From the NCBI RefSeq assembly GCF_047663525.1, contig NC_092589.1, positions 61,995,501-62,059,500 on the forward strand: a stretch of 64,000 bases of DNA, given 5' to 3'. The notes beneath the pieces were generated by a model. It saw only the letters and a list, made by a program, of their open reading frames with translations, was not told the DNA's origin and ran no database searches. The stretch comes from Anas platyrhynchos (taxonomy: Eukaryota > Chordata > Aves > Anseriformes > Anatidae). Shown piece by piece: positions 1 through 13,500 of this stretch. The number at the start of each line of letters is the position of its first letter. The first letter of the stretch is position 1. Made by a program: the position numbers and the translations under genes.

Positions 1-3000
1 TTCAGTGTTTTTCTTCCCTATAAATCTTCAAGTATTTTCCAACTTCATATTGAAATTGACGTCTCACACTGATAATAAACAAGCCTCAAAATATTTAGGT
101 TGCATTTATTTAAGCACCACAAGTCTGAATACATTCCAGAATCTTTTGTGTCTGAAGAATTTCTGAAGAAAAATGTCATCTCTTTTTTAATTGGTTAACA
201 AACACTAGAGAAATTTTTACCTGACTTCTTTTTCTTTACTATAAAACAGAGTAAAAATTAATTCATCACTTGCAGATCATGGAAAATTAAGGAGGCTGAG
301 TCTTCCACTTTAGAATGACTTCCAGTCATTTTATTTTTAGAAACTAGAACTGGAATAAGAAGAATATTATCAAATGTATACAGCAATTTAGAGAAAATCT
401 CCTCCCCTATTTAAACTTTTTGAAAAGTGCTAGACATGTAGATCTTTTAGGTTAATCAGTAAAAGGATTCAAGATTAATCCAGACAATTCTCAGATTTAT
501 TTTCAAAAATAAGAATGAGCAGATTGGAGGGAATTCTATTCCAAACACTTAGGAGGATACCAGTTTTAGCCAGTGAAAGTGTTACAGAACGAAAAAGGTA
601 AGTGAGCAACTGAAACTGCACTTATATTGAAAATGTATAAACACATATTGCATTTATACAGTCCACTGACTTTTGTCCTAGAAGATTATGGCTTATATAA
701 GGTCAGGAAGAGTTTATTAGAGGAAGAAGTAATGTCGCCTAGAAAGATCAAATCACTTGACCTGGTAGCACATCTATGCAGCTGAGACTAGACTTCAGCT
801 CTTCTCATTCAAGGCACTGTTTCTTAACTCCTAGGTTATACTGCATGGGTACATTAGTTATATTGAGATACCATAATGAAATGAAATCGCAAAAGCTGAG
901 CTGTGAGGATGTGTGGTTAATTCCTAAAATCAGCTTGGTTGAAAGATCTGACATTCTTGCAGAAACGTGAATAAATTTTCTTCCAGGTGTCTGGTAGCAG
1001 TCTTCCTTTTCTGGGTGTGAGGAGGAACAGTCTTACTATATTTTGAAAATTCCATCTGTTTCCTGTTGGCTTTATAGCTGACACCCATAATACTGAATTG
1101 TTTGGCTAGATATAATTTGAGAACCAGAAGAATCCTTGCTGCTTCATGCTTCCATGAGCTTTACCTCTGTCTAAACCTCTTGTGACTTTCACATGATTCA
1201 ACTGGATGTCCCACCACAATCCCTGCTGGACAATTTTGTCACTGGATCACACTCACAGCCTGGCAGGCATCTCCATCTTCTAAACACAACTTCACTAACA
1301 GTTGAAAACAAAACAAAAGAAAATTTAAAAAAGGGGAAAAAAGCCTAGCTGGGAAAGCTACTAAAGATCCTGTCACCCTTTCTCCTAAAAGATGCAAGCT
1401 AAACCACCCAATGATCTGGGAGGAGCTCATAAGGAAGCCAAAAACCAGTGCAACAAATCATGGAAAACATCTGTGAGTGACTTCAGCTAAAATACGTGAC
1501 TGGAGGATGTTCTGCGTCCCAGATATTTCTGAGTTCAACTTTCACCAAAAGCAAGGACCACCACCTCTGCTTCAGTGACTTGAAGCATCAAGGGTTCACA
1601 GCTCATGCACTGAGTGTCATTGTCAGCACATGTAAAGAGGTCCTGTTGTCCTCTGGGCCACTGAGGAATTTCCTCCTAATAACAAGTGGCTGCTTTCCTT
1701 AAGAGTATTTTTAGAGATGCAAAAAGAATAGTTGAAGGTAAGATGGCTGTGTACAGAGGAAGATTATATTCCAATAATCACTTCAAAGAGAATGGGGGAG
1801 AAGGCATGTTTCTAATTTCTATACAAAAACAAAGGAAGTAATTTCTTTCAAGGTTTTTTATTTGTTTTTCAAATTGCACAGTCCTCAACTTTTAAAATAA
1901 TAATCATTCTTGACAGCCATTTAATAATTGTTAGTGATCTATAGCTTTTTTATAAAGTACTCATCTAATGATGTATTTCCTTTACCCTAAGGGCCAAGTA
2001 CAAAGCGGAGAAATTATCTTGGTGATACTTTTAATAACTTCCTGTGGGATTGCAAACTCTGGCTGAAGCTGTCTCTGCAAAAGAGTTAATCATGTAATTT
2101 CACAGATTAGACAACACAGGGTTACTAATGAGAAACTTCAGTTCAGTGATAAACTCTTTTTTTTTTCCAAGAATATTTTGAGAGGCCTGTAACCTTTGGC
2201 TGACACCCAACGAGGCTATTAGTTTAACCATGGGATGCACTACCAAATGTACAAGAGTCAGCAGAACTTTTCCTTCTGAAAATTGCTCATAATACTCTGT
2301 GAAGAAGCCTTCAAAAACCCAGAAGGGATAGATGGAAGGGAAAAAAAATCAGGCAAAAAGGGGCTGACTTATCGGCTTCCGATAATTGGCATGGCTTCAG
2401 CTTCCCGTTTCTTTTCAACAATGTACTCTCACTATAGCAACCCTGGATCCCATTTAAATGTCATGCTGCCCTCTGTTCTATAAACATGTATCATCCATCA
2501 CTAAATATTTAGATCTGAATTGTTGGAGCTGAGTTCTGTGCCAGGGGTAAGGGGATTAATTCCTTTCAAGGCCCTCACATGATGGATTTTTCACTGAAGT
2601 AAACATCCGAGAAGAGCTCACACTACAGCCATAAAATATATAAATAAAGTTTAAAGTTTAATTAAGTCAACATTATTTAAAGTGGTTGTCATATTTTATG
2701 GTGAACTCTTCATGTTTATTTTGTATGACTCCTCATAAATAGTCTCTCCCCTTCAGACAAAAGGCAAAGCTGGGTTAAAGTGAAGGGTCCCATGCATGTG
2801 TGGTAGGGGAAGGAGGATCTCCTGGGCTTGGGGGATCCGCTGCACACCATATCGGGCCTTCTGCTATCTCGTGTCTTCCTAATGAGCTGAGATGTTGTGC
2901 AGACACAGGAAAAGTATGGTGGAGTTTACAATGGACATGACACAGGGAAGCCCTCCGAGTGGCTATCTGGGCTCAGCCAGGGGAGAGCTTCATCCTGCCA

Positions 3001-4679
3001 GGTTCGGAGGCCTTCCACAGGGAAGGAGCTGTGGCTGGGAGGGGGCAGGTCAAGAGGAGCAGTCTGTCCCAGGAGGAAATTACACCAACTACTTGGAGAG
3101 AGGTGGTCTTGCTCTTCTTCCACCTTTATTTCTTTCTCAAAATAAATAAATAAATAAATAAAAAGAGAAAAAAAGAAAAAAAAAAAAAAGAGAGAGAGAA
3201 AAAAGAAAAGAAAAAAGCCAACCTAACAAGATGCTTTCAAGAGGAAAATGATAATGATATTGTTATGTTGCCTAATCCTTTGGAAGAGCAAGAGTCATTT
3301 AAAAAGAGAAAGAAATTAAGTGGAGAAATGTATCGAAGTGATTGTTAATCAGTGCTCTCCTGTAGGGAGGTCTGTAATGCCCTGATAAGGACTTCTGGAT
3401 GATTAGCTAAGCACCCAGAGGAGAAACGGTGAACCAAATGTTAGACCTCCAGGTCAAACCTCAGGAAAACTTGAATTCAACTCCTGCACTCCCCCAGCTG
3501 CTGTGGGCAGCTCCTGCCCATTCTCTGCCTCTGTTCCCCATCAGCAGTGGACTGCAGACTTGCACTTAAGTGTCTTGTTGTTAGGGCAAACACAGAACTG
3601 GTATGAGGTGCTCATATCCTCAAGGGACTTGAGCTGTATGAGACTGAGATCTCTCTTTTTATATCTTTCTCAGGATTTTCTGTATCTGTGACGGGACCAG
3701 AAACATCAGTACAGTAAAGTTTAAAGACTGGACTGGTAGCAAAGGTATTTGCTGTGATAGGAGTGAATCATCTCGTAGAAATGGTAGGAGGATCATCTAG
3801 ATGACTGAGAACAAGTCATTTTGTATTTTTGTTCCTTATTAATAAAACTAGATCACTGGCTCTTTCTCTTGTTTAATATGCTTCATCTGTAAAGTTGCTG
3901 TGGCAGGGCTGAACTTTCAATCTCTGCTCATACTGTGCTCATACACACATACACACACACAAAAACAGCCTTCAGAAATAATTGCCTATAGCTGTTACCA
4001 CACTGCAAACACTGAAACCTCAGCAGAGTATATTCCTCTATTTGGTTTCAGTTATTCCTCTCTAAACAGCTTTTTCTGCAAACATGTAAGAAGTGCCAGA
4101 AAAATATAAGGGAATTTTATTCCTGTATCTATTCACGCTTATAAAATATTAAATAAATATGCATGTATATACATATTTATATACGTACACACACGCACAC
4201 TTTACTGATTTTCAAATACCAGTGTTTTATCTATTAGCATGGACGTGTTCATTCAAATTCAGAAACATACCAATCAATTAGCTTAGTCCAGAAATGCCAC
4301 ATACAGCAACAAAGATCAAACTGAACCAACAGCAAACTGTCTTCCTAGCAATTGAAGCCACTAGCAGCCGTATGATGAAATATCCCTCTGCTTTTATTCT
4401 GTATCAGTGCTGATTATGTTGTTTCAAAATCTTTAACATTAGGTAACATGATCATGCTGAAGGTAGTATGAAATTTAATGAGGTCTTAATCTACATGACA
4501 GGTTAAAAGCTATGAGAGTTTCTAAGGCTATATGTGGTATAAATGGAGTGCAAGCTAATATTATTTGATAAGATAGAAAGAGGCCCAGCTGAAGGGAAAG
4601 CATTTTCCTAAAGGCTCTGGACTGCAGTTAGAAGTGAAAGTGTTAAAACTAAAGAGAAGTAACAAAGAAATAGGGAAAT
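1..4679. other. Intergenic DNA, no gene seen
   Basis: AT-rich, mostly unique sequence. The only structure I can name is the (AAAT)n and purine run at 3139-3217 and a CA-rich patch near 3943-3961. Open frames are under 90 codons and resemble no family I know. Confidence 0.7.
3139..3217 (+). repeat. (AAAT)n followed by A/G-rich run
   Basis: About five AAAT units, then an A-rich purine stretch that includes GAGAGAGAGA. Confidence 0.93.
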
Positions 4680-4867
4680 AGGAAGGAAGGAAGGAAGGAA
4701 GGAAAGAAGGAAGGAAGGAAGGAAGGAAGGAAGGAAGGAAGGAAGGAAGGAAGGAAGGAAGGCAGGGAGGGAGGGAGGGAGGGAGGGAGGAAGGAAGGAA
4801 GGAAGGAAGGAAGGAAGGAAGGAAGGAAGGAAGGAAGGAAGGAAGGAAGGAAGGAAGGAAGGAAAGG
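4680..4867 (+). repeat. (GGAA)n microsatellite with internal (GGGA)n block
   Basis: About 20 GGAA-type units with one GAAA variant, then a short GGCAGGGA interruption with several GGGA units, then about 18 more GGAA units. It is purine-only on the plus strand apart from one C at 4763. The interruption suggests an older array. Confidence 0.97.
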
Positions 4868-7800
4868 CAATGAACTAAGTAACTTCAAACAACTTCAAAC
4901 TATAGAAAAGCAGCTCCATCATTCCAGAGCAATCAAACAGTTTTGAACAAAAAAGAGGAGAAAAGGTTTCATTTGGATTTCATTCACAACAGTAAGGATT
5001 TGTCAAAAAACAGCTAAGGAGTGAGTCTAAAGGTGGACAGAAGTCAACAGTGCTACATTTAAATGACAGAGTGAAATTCAGCCTGTGGAGAAAACTAATG
5101 TTATGTTTGTTCACCTAGTAAGCCTTGTCCCCTCTGTTTGCCAGCCAAGCTGCTCACAGAGTCTGAGACTTCCTTTCTGAGCTGACAGAACTGGGAAGTG
5201 GGAGACAAACTTGATTGCACCTCTATGTCTCACTCCAAAAAAGTATTGGAACATATAATGATAATCACATCTCATAACAGCTTCTGCTGCATTTCCCTGG
5301 AGGGGGCTTCCACTGGAGTGTTGTGGGGAGGGAGCAAGAAATGCTTACCTTTCCAACAGAAAAAACAGAGCAGGACTGGCACATCAGAATTGTTTTAGTC
5401 TTGCTGGTCCATGCTAAGGACTTGCTAAGTCCATGGTGATGGACTTAGATCTCAACCTAATGACCACACTTCTGACAAGTTGTGCTTTACTCTGTCATAC
5501 TGTCTTCCAGAGGCCAGCCAGATAAGCCATCCATAATATGTACTATTAGTGTTAAATTCCCCTCTTTCTGCCTCATCCCTCCGCCTGTTATCAGCTGCTG
5601 TGGTAAACAGTGCACTAGGAGCATGGTGTCTCTCCGGCTGTTGGTCTAGCACGTATGCATGAAAAAAGTTTGTCTCTTAGTTTGTATCCCCAAGTACCCT
5701 GAAAAATGAGTGCTTAATGAAGTATTAGTTTTGTTTCTGAAATGCTGCAAGTGGGAAGCAAATATATCAAAAGATATTGGTATAGACAAAAATATAGATT
5801 TCCAAAGTAAAACCAAAATTAAGAAATATAACTTATATTAAGAAATATAAGTATTTTCAGAGAAGAGGGTGGAATGTACAAGTGTTCCATCTCATTATCA
5901 TTTCTGACCGGTAGAGAGTTTTCCCAGTACTCTAAGATGGACATAATCCTTTTGCGGCAGGGGGTGTTTAAGCCCTGTTCATTCAGGAACAAAAGTGCCT
6001 GTTAAAAGAACAATCCCCTGGAAGGGAGGAGAGGCTCAAGTTATTCCTTTTCCTGTCAAGAATACAAAGCTACTAGATGTGGAAGTGATGATTAGGCAGT
6101 CTCTTTCACAATTAATACTGAATTTCTAGAACTGCACGAAATAGCTCCAAGTGAGGGAGACGGATCCTGGTCAAGGGATTCATCATGGACTGTGAGAGAA
6201 AGGAGTACTTCTGGGAAAGCATGAATATGAACGTTACCCCTCTATTTGGCATAAGTGTTTGTTGGCTGTACTATGGACATTTGCTTTCTCTTTATCCTTG
6301 ACCAGAAATGTGATCACTGCCAAACATGCCGTATATGTTTGTACGGAAATGTTTAGTTTTGACAAATCAACAGGTTTTGACCAAAAAATAATATATATTT
6401 TTTTCCACTGGAAAATTCTTAGCAGCCCTAGCAGTCAATGCTCTCAGAACTGCCTTTAAACAGCCAAATCATTCCCACAAGTATGAATGCGCAGTTACAG
6501 CTACTTTAATGGAATTTGCATGTGTATATCAAGAGGCAGAATTTGGCTCTTGTTCTAAAAAACACTGAGCAGTTTTTAAAGAGAAACTCATTTAGCAATG
6601 ATGTAAGTCTGCAATTTCCCTGTTTTGTCTATGCAAGATTCCAATTTTATAAAAATGGTATGAATACATGATATGTATTTATATTTGGCTTTTATAGAAG
6701 TATGCAACTGTCTAAAAAGCCAGTCTTGAATATCTCAGACAATTTATATTTACCTAAACATTTATCCCTCAACTGCAATATTTTTATTCCAGTAAAAACT
6801 ACAATGATTGTCTGATTTTTAATTTCACTTCTTCGATACCAAAGGAATTCCAGTGATTTCAGTAGAGTTACCCTTGCATACAACTCATCCAGAAAAGTAG
6901 TAAATCAGACTCTGTGGAAGAAATCTTAGCTTATTAAACTCAGCAGGAATTTTGCTGTTAATTTCAAGGGAGTAACATTTTCATTTTAGATCTATCAAAT
7001 AATACTTTTTCTTTGTGTAGGTGTAACATAAAATTAATATCTCAGTTATAATGAGCAGATATGCATTGTATAATTACTGTTTCATTTCTGCATATACAGA
7101 AAAAAACAGAGGACTTTTAATCTTGATTTTTGTTTAAATTCTCAGTGGTAAGTATATTTTGGGCTACAATCACCCTTTGAGAAATTATTCAAAAAGGTAT
7201 AAACAAGGTAGCTTAAGCAAGAGCCTATTCCAAGGCATCCTGAAGCCGAAGTTTGGGGTAGCTGACCTAAAGATTTCTTCAAGAAAAGTGCAAAAATAAA
7301 CAGTGACATGAAGTGTTTGGGTTTTACTTGTTTTTTGGCAAACAACCTGGCCCTGATTCACCTCTCACTTAATTGTATAAGTGCTACAAGCAATAAAGTC
7401 AGATCCCATCATCTGGAAATAATAGAAGAAGGAAAAAATACTGTTGAAATTGTAATGGGGTCTTGACCATGAGAATGTAAGCTTGCTGTTTATCAGTTGA
7501 AATATTTTGGTTGAAGAATTTCTTGTAGGGACTGACCTTCTGACCTTCTCCAAGGTAGTGGCAGGAGATTCTCTGGTATTCTTTGAACACACGCTTTTTT
7601 TTTTTTTTTTTTTTTTCTGATTATGTGGGGCCAAACACATACATGGGGAAGAAGAGCTCATGGAATCACTAAGAACTCATTCAACAAGCAAATCAACATG
7701 CTCACTGGGGCTTCTGTCTTAGAAGAAAAGTCCAGAAAAGCTAGCATTGATTAGCAATGCAATGAATTCTGAGAAAAGACATGGTTACTTTCCACAAGTA

Positions 7801-10419
7801 CAATAAGGAAGAACAGAGGAAGAAATACCAGGAAGAGGAGAAATTTAAATGAACAGAGAATATTGGCACAAGGAGAAATGGTTATGAACAGTTCAAGAAT
7901 TAATTCAGGTTTCAAGGTAGAAGATAGTTTCTGAGTCAGGTGCTCATGAAGGCAACAAATTGAAATGTTCAAGGCAGAACCTAATGAGTATGTGAGTTGA
8001 CTGTATGAGTTAGGGTTTGTTAGAGTGGGAACCAACTCTGTTACATAGGATCATTCTTTTAGTCTCAAATTCCTCTACTCTAAACCAGGAACAGTTCTAC
8101 TGAAGACTGATTTGCAAAGCTGGTAATAGGGAAGAGTAATAGGGAATTATGTCCTCCCTCATGACTAATCATTCTCCCTTTACTGACTTTGCTCTGATAT
8201 CTGGGTAGCCTCAGAAAACCTATTGGCCACCAGAGGGGTGAGCACTTCCTAAGGAAACAGGTATGACCCACCCACATGCATGCTTCACTCCTCTCTGTGT
8301 CTGGGATGCCTCATATAAAAAGTGTTGACAGCTTCAGTAGGGATTTTACAAGAGATTGCCATTCATATTCCACAAGGACCAAAAGATCCACATGGGAATA
8401 TTTAATATAAACAGCAATAGTTTCCCACATCTTTGTTTAGAGAATAGCCCAAGGATTTCTAAACTTTAAGATCATATTCATTCCAGAAGAATAGTTTCAC
8501 TTATAGTCATATAAATCTTTCCTATACTTAACTTACGATTTTTTTTTTATTTTTATTTTTTATTTTTTTTTATGTATCTGAATTCTTAAGGATGATATTC
8601 AGGTAATCAGACTGCAGTGGGTAGCACAGATAAACCTCATCTCAGCTAATTTTTCTTTACAGTGAAAGACCCGAACTGCAAGGGATGTTGTCTATCTACT
8701 ATTACAGTGTGAGACTTGCCAGACTTCCAGGAAACACAGATTTTTAAAATGAAACAAAAGAGGAAAAAGTTTCCCTGAGATATCAAGATCTAGGGAAAAA
8801 CAAAAACAAACAAACAAGCAAACTGAAAAATCAAAGCCCTACAGGGCTGGTCTCCTAATCAGAGTGGTTGGCTCATGGAACTTAGTACTCTTGAAAGCCC
8901 AGCCTTGCTGTTAAGTGCCTAAGAAAGAGATGTTAGATACTGAGCTTGTTGGAGTATCTGTTCTGAAACATCCAAAGGGCTTGCCTTTGGGATATTTTAA
9001 ATGCCTTTTTGGCCTAGTTTGTACTTTAAAACATTCCTAACTTCCTTAATAAAGCCTCCTGCTATATCATTCTTGTCACTACTAGCCACAATCTGATACA
9101 GCACATGCAATCTCCTAGGGAAATATAAGGAAGGGGAGAAAAAGCTACATTTTTGTTAAGAGATATTAATACTGTACTGCTGATTTCCAGCATTCATAAG
9201 TCAGGCTCACAGAAAAGTCAGAGACTGCAATACCTTCTATTTCTTTCTGTGTGTCTGCCTGTTTCTGGGATTTGTAAAGATTGCATGTGTCAGCTTTTCA
9301 CCACAGCCATGCTGTCTCAAGTGCACCAGAAATGAACAGTTAGTGGACATTGCCTCAGAGCGGAGTGCTGCATATTAGCTATTCATAAACCATTTTCTCA
9401 CTCACAAATATCTTTAGTCTAAGTTCCTTTTTTCATATCTATGCACTCTGGTTAAGTTTAAGCAATGCTGACACTCTCTCATTGCACACTGGTTGAATGT
9501 TTGTGTCCTGTTGTGTTTAGTGTTCCTGGAAATAGAAAGGATGGATGAAAAATAGAGGTCACAGGTCACTGCAAAATCAATATCTGTTCTTTCACAGGCA
9601 CAGTTAATCCTTCTTCAGACAATAACTGGTATCTGGAGATGACAGTAGGGTATTTTGCTAAAATTTCCTGACTCTTACTTCTGAAGAGTGTAGGGACTCA
9701 GGGAAAATTTCAAACAAAATTGAGACTTTATACCCTTAACAGCTCTATGTGACCTGAAAGTTTTTTAACAAGAATTCATCACATTCATCAGTGTTTCAAG
9801 AAATGCATAATGACATAGATCTTGCTACAACTAGTTCTTCCAAATTAATATATCATTCAGTTCAAAAGAGAAAGTCAGAAGCAAGAGAAGAGCCAAACAC
9901 TCTTCTGTTTGCACATCTCAAGAGACCACTACAAAAATGGTTTCTTGACCATTGGGAATCACTTGTTTGAAAGACTGAGGAAGAAGACTCTTTTATAACC
10001 TTGTTGACTATTAGGTTTTCCTACTGGGAGTTAATAAAGGAAACACTTTCAGGTCTGTGTGTGCAGCTTTAATTTATTGTTACTGGTCTCAATTTTTTGA
10101 TATCAGGAGGAAGAGGGCAGAGGCTTTAGACAGAATATAAAGAGCCTTGTCGACTTGTCAGGTGAACTGCAGAAGTTAGAACCACTTTCTTCCTTTCTGC
10201 ATAAATTATATGCTATGTTCCCTTCAGATACACTCATGAAAGAAAAGGAGCTCAGGATTACCAGTGTCTTCTCTCACAAATGTAGTGATTAAAGAGAACT
10301 AAATTTAAGTAGGGTACTTTTATGTAGCATTAATCCATTGTAGCAGTAATCCATTCATTGAAAACAAGACTAATTTTTGTAAAAAGTATGTTTAAGATGA
10401 AGAAGAATGGATTTTTTTC
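4868..10419. other. Intergenic DNA, no gene seen
   Basis: Holds the 5425-5448 hairpin, a short local duplication of TTAAGAAATATAA-like sequence near 5818-5852, and T-runs (7595-7616, 8540-8572). No coding family is recognised. Confidence 0.7.
5425..5448. repeat. Perfect inverted repeat (10-bp stem, 4-nt loop)
   Basis: CTAAGTCCAT, loop GGTG, ATGGACTTAG. The arms are exact complements. No terminator or known small RNA context is apparent. Confidence 0.85.
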
Positions 10420-10446
10420 TTATTTATTTATTTATTTATTTATTTA
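10420..10446 (+). repeat. (TTTA)n microsatellite
   Basis: About six TATT/TTTA units just upstream of the CR1 fragment at 10.51 kb. Confidence 0.93.
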
Positions 10447-10510
10447 ATACTATGGATAAATTAATTGAATTCATCCATTTCTTGGAATTCATGAAAGGCA
10501 GAATAATATG

Positions 10511-10562
10511 GAATCATAGAATGGTTTGGGTTGGAAGGGAAGTTTAAAAATCACCTAGACTT
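10511..10562 (-). mobile_element. CR1 LINE 3' end fragment, reverse orientation
   Basis: GAATCATAGAATGGTTTGGG followed by TTGGAAGGGA and a diverged AAAATCACCTAG is the complement of the avian CR1 3' end. Only about 50 bp are recognisable, so this is a very short truncated copy. Confidence 0.8.
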
Positions 10563-13500
10563 AATTTTAAATTAATTAGTACTTAATTACTCTTTTAATA
10601 ATCAAGTGTGTAACTGGTGACAAGGGCAAAAAGCCAAAATATAAGAAAGTATTCACCAAAGGGCTACTTTGTAAAACTTGATCAGTAGCAGAAATAGCTG
10701 GTGGCAAACCTATTTTGAGTGAATCACAGTAAATATATTCTGCTGGTGCACTTGTTTCATCATCTGAACTTTTATTTTAATTGTAGCTTGCAATGGGTAA
10801 AGTATCTGTATATTCAAAATTTATTCTCTGATCATGTGTTTGATAAAAGTATTTATAACTGGACTTTAGCTGTTTTGTTTAGCTGTGTCTTTCCCTTCTG
10901 CAGGCTTTCTCCCCATTCTGTTCTCTGGACTCTTACCAACTTTTACTCCAAGTACGCTAGTATTTTATGGTGTGCCCTAAAGGACACTGCCCCTTGAAAA
11001 TATATTCATAAACGTTAGTACAATACTCAAGTACAACAAGTTCAAAAGAAAAACAGTCTGGAAATGAGCTTTGAGATGAATGTTTTAGAGTCATTATCTG
11101 AGGTAAACTGGCAGTCTCTAATGAGACATTTGTAATTTAATTGTGTCATGGAGAGACTATAAATTTCCCCCAGAGCCCACATCCAAGTTGTTTTTATAAT
11201 GATGATAAAGTAACACACATACCAAAAATCTTTTAAATACACTATAACTTCTTCCAAAAAGATAAAGACGGCCTATATCCTATTTATGTCACTACACTCA
11301 GTTGCATAACAGAGCTTACAACAAGTAGGACAGAGGGCAAGAGTCAGTCTATAATCATTTAATGCTGTATAATTCTTTACATTTGTCTTTTAATCATATG
11401 ATAAGTTTGGGGGGACAGGTTCATATCAATACAAGAAAAGAAGAAAAATAATGGGATTGCAAAATGGTCATTCTACATAATCTTTATATGGGCTTACGTT
11501 GTATTTGATGCTTTCTCTGGGAATAAAATACATGTATACTATATGACTAAGACTCTCCTCATCAGATTTCTAAGACTTTGGAGGGAGAGTTGAAAGGATT
11601 TTTATGCCTTAATCAATACCAAAAATGTTGTCTATTTACTTAAGTTCCTAAATAAATTAGGACAAGCATGTCTTTAAGTTACAGAAAATAGATTGTGCAA
11701 TATGCTCACTTGATCATACTCGACTGAGCCCTCTGGATCCCTCAGCTGTAATGGTGTATTTACTTCTCTTGCAACTTTAAGCAGCTTTTTGTGCTGTTTT
11801 TCTGTTTGTCAAATTGTGCTGGAGAAAATCTCCCAAGTTCCAGCTTGCTGGAAAACTTTTTCTCAAATGCTGAAAACAATTTAAAATTGAAGAAGCTTTT
11901 ACAATCAAACTCAGATTTCAACAGATATCTGAGCACTCATTTTTTTTTGGCCAATATGGGTCATAGAACCTGGGAATGAAGATAGAGGAGGATGAAGACT
12001 GCTTTGTGTTCTAATACTATTGAAAATGTTGCAAAATATTCAGTTCTACAATGATCTGTTTTTGAGTGTTTTCCTCTAGCTTGTTCCTTTAACTCAAGCT
12101 GGAAACATGAGAACTGTGATCTAGATACAGGAGAGGGAGTGATCATTCTTGTATTTTAATTCAGTGTTCGACATGAACTGTCTCTGTGTTTTTAGAAAAA
12201 GATATCTCACACTAAAATAGCTTTTCAAAAAAACTATTCTGAAATTTCATGTGAAGTCTGCAATGTCAGACCAAGAATCTGAAGCTGCCACCGTTGTAAA
12301 TGCTGTTCACAGTGCAAGGTTTCAGATGAGAGACATGAAACACCTCCCCAGAAGCAATGCCTATATATCTTTTACCCCATTTTTGAACCCCCCTTTTTTC
12401 ACCCTCAGTAAATGTATCTTTCATATGTTTTCTGCCATCTGACAGTGAATAGTTTAATCTTTAAATAGCAATTTGGTTAACCAAAGCAGAAAAATAATCT
12501 CCATCTAAAAGCCTTTTTATTTTTAATCAAAAATGAGGTTTAGCAAGATCCCTTCCAAACTACACAGACAGTATGATAATAATATTTATTGCGTAGCTAT
12601 TTCATCTTCTATTCCAGAAAGTACATACACACTGCAGTAAAACACTACTGAAACCTGAAACAAGAGATAATGAAATCACTACGCATAGGGATGTATTAAT
12701 ACTGATCAGGAAAAATGGCATCCATTTGACCATTTTAGTCTGATTCTTCGTTGCCTAATACCTTATAGAGTCATTTACTAGCATGTATAGGGAATAAGAA
12801 ACTGTGGAATGCAATTATGAGTGATACATTTCATATTAACGATATAGAATAGTAACAATAGAAGAATATGAATGTTAAACAGGCAATATATTTGTCTCCA
12901 GACTGCAGTAGCTGGATGATGTTAATGACATTTATTGTACAGGAACTCAGGCTAGACAATGCAATTGCTTTTCCAAGCTTTAAAAATCTAGGAGCTGTGG
13001 AATAAATAGCTGTATTGGGTTCAAGTCAATGGAGACTGAAGTTCTACTGAAGCTAAAAGGGATAGGGATTTGCAAAATGTATAGTAAAATATATACCAAA
13101 AAAGGAATGGGTTATTTCAAATAAAATGTTGTGTGACTTGTTGCTAATTGCAAAGAAAGATGTTACATATTGCAGATGAGGCACGAGCTGTAAACTATTT
13201 GGGATGACTTTCATTGCTCAAAGAGCATAATTAAAAGTATGAAACAAACTGCCAAAGTCTACAATAGAAATGAATAGCGTAACACCAGGTCAAAAGGGAT
13301 CCGGACTCGTTTCTGGAAGAAGAGACAATGTACAGCTGTTAGTTTGGCTTTTTAAAAGTAAAGATGATCGGTTACTATATGAATTGATTGGTATTTCCTG
13401 GGCATGTTCTGTTAGGTTTTAAAAATCTTTTCCTGGACCTTCATGTATCATTGTTTCTTTCTGGCAGCTGCATCCATACAGAAGTAAATGTCTTCCATTG

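Noticed and set aside
4649..4888. 79-codon open frame of repeating SFLP units
   Set aside because: It is the translated (GGAA)n microsatellite.
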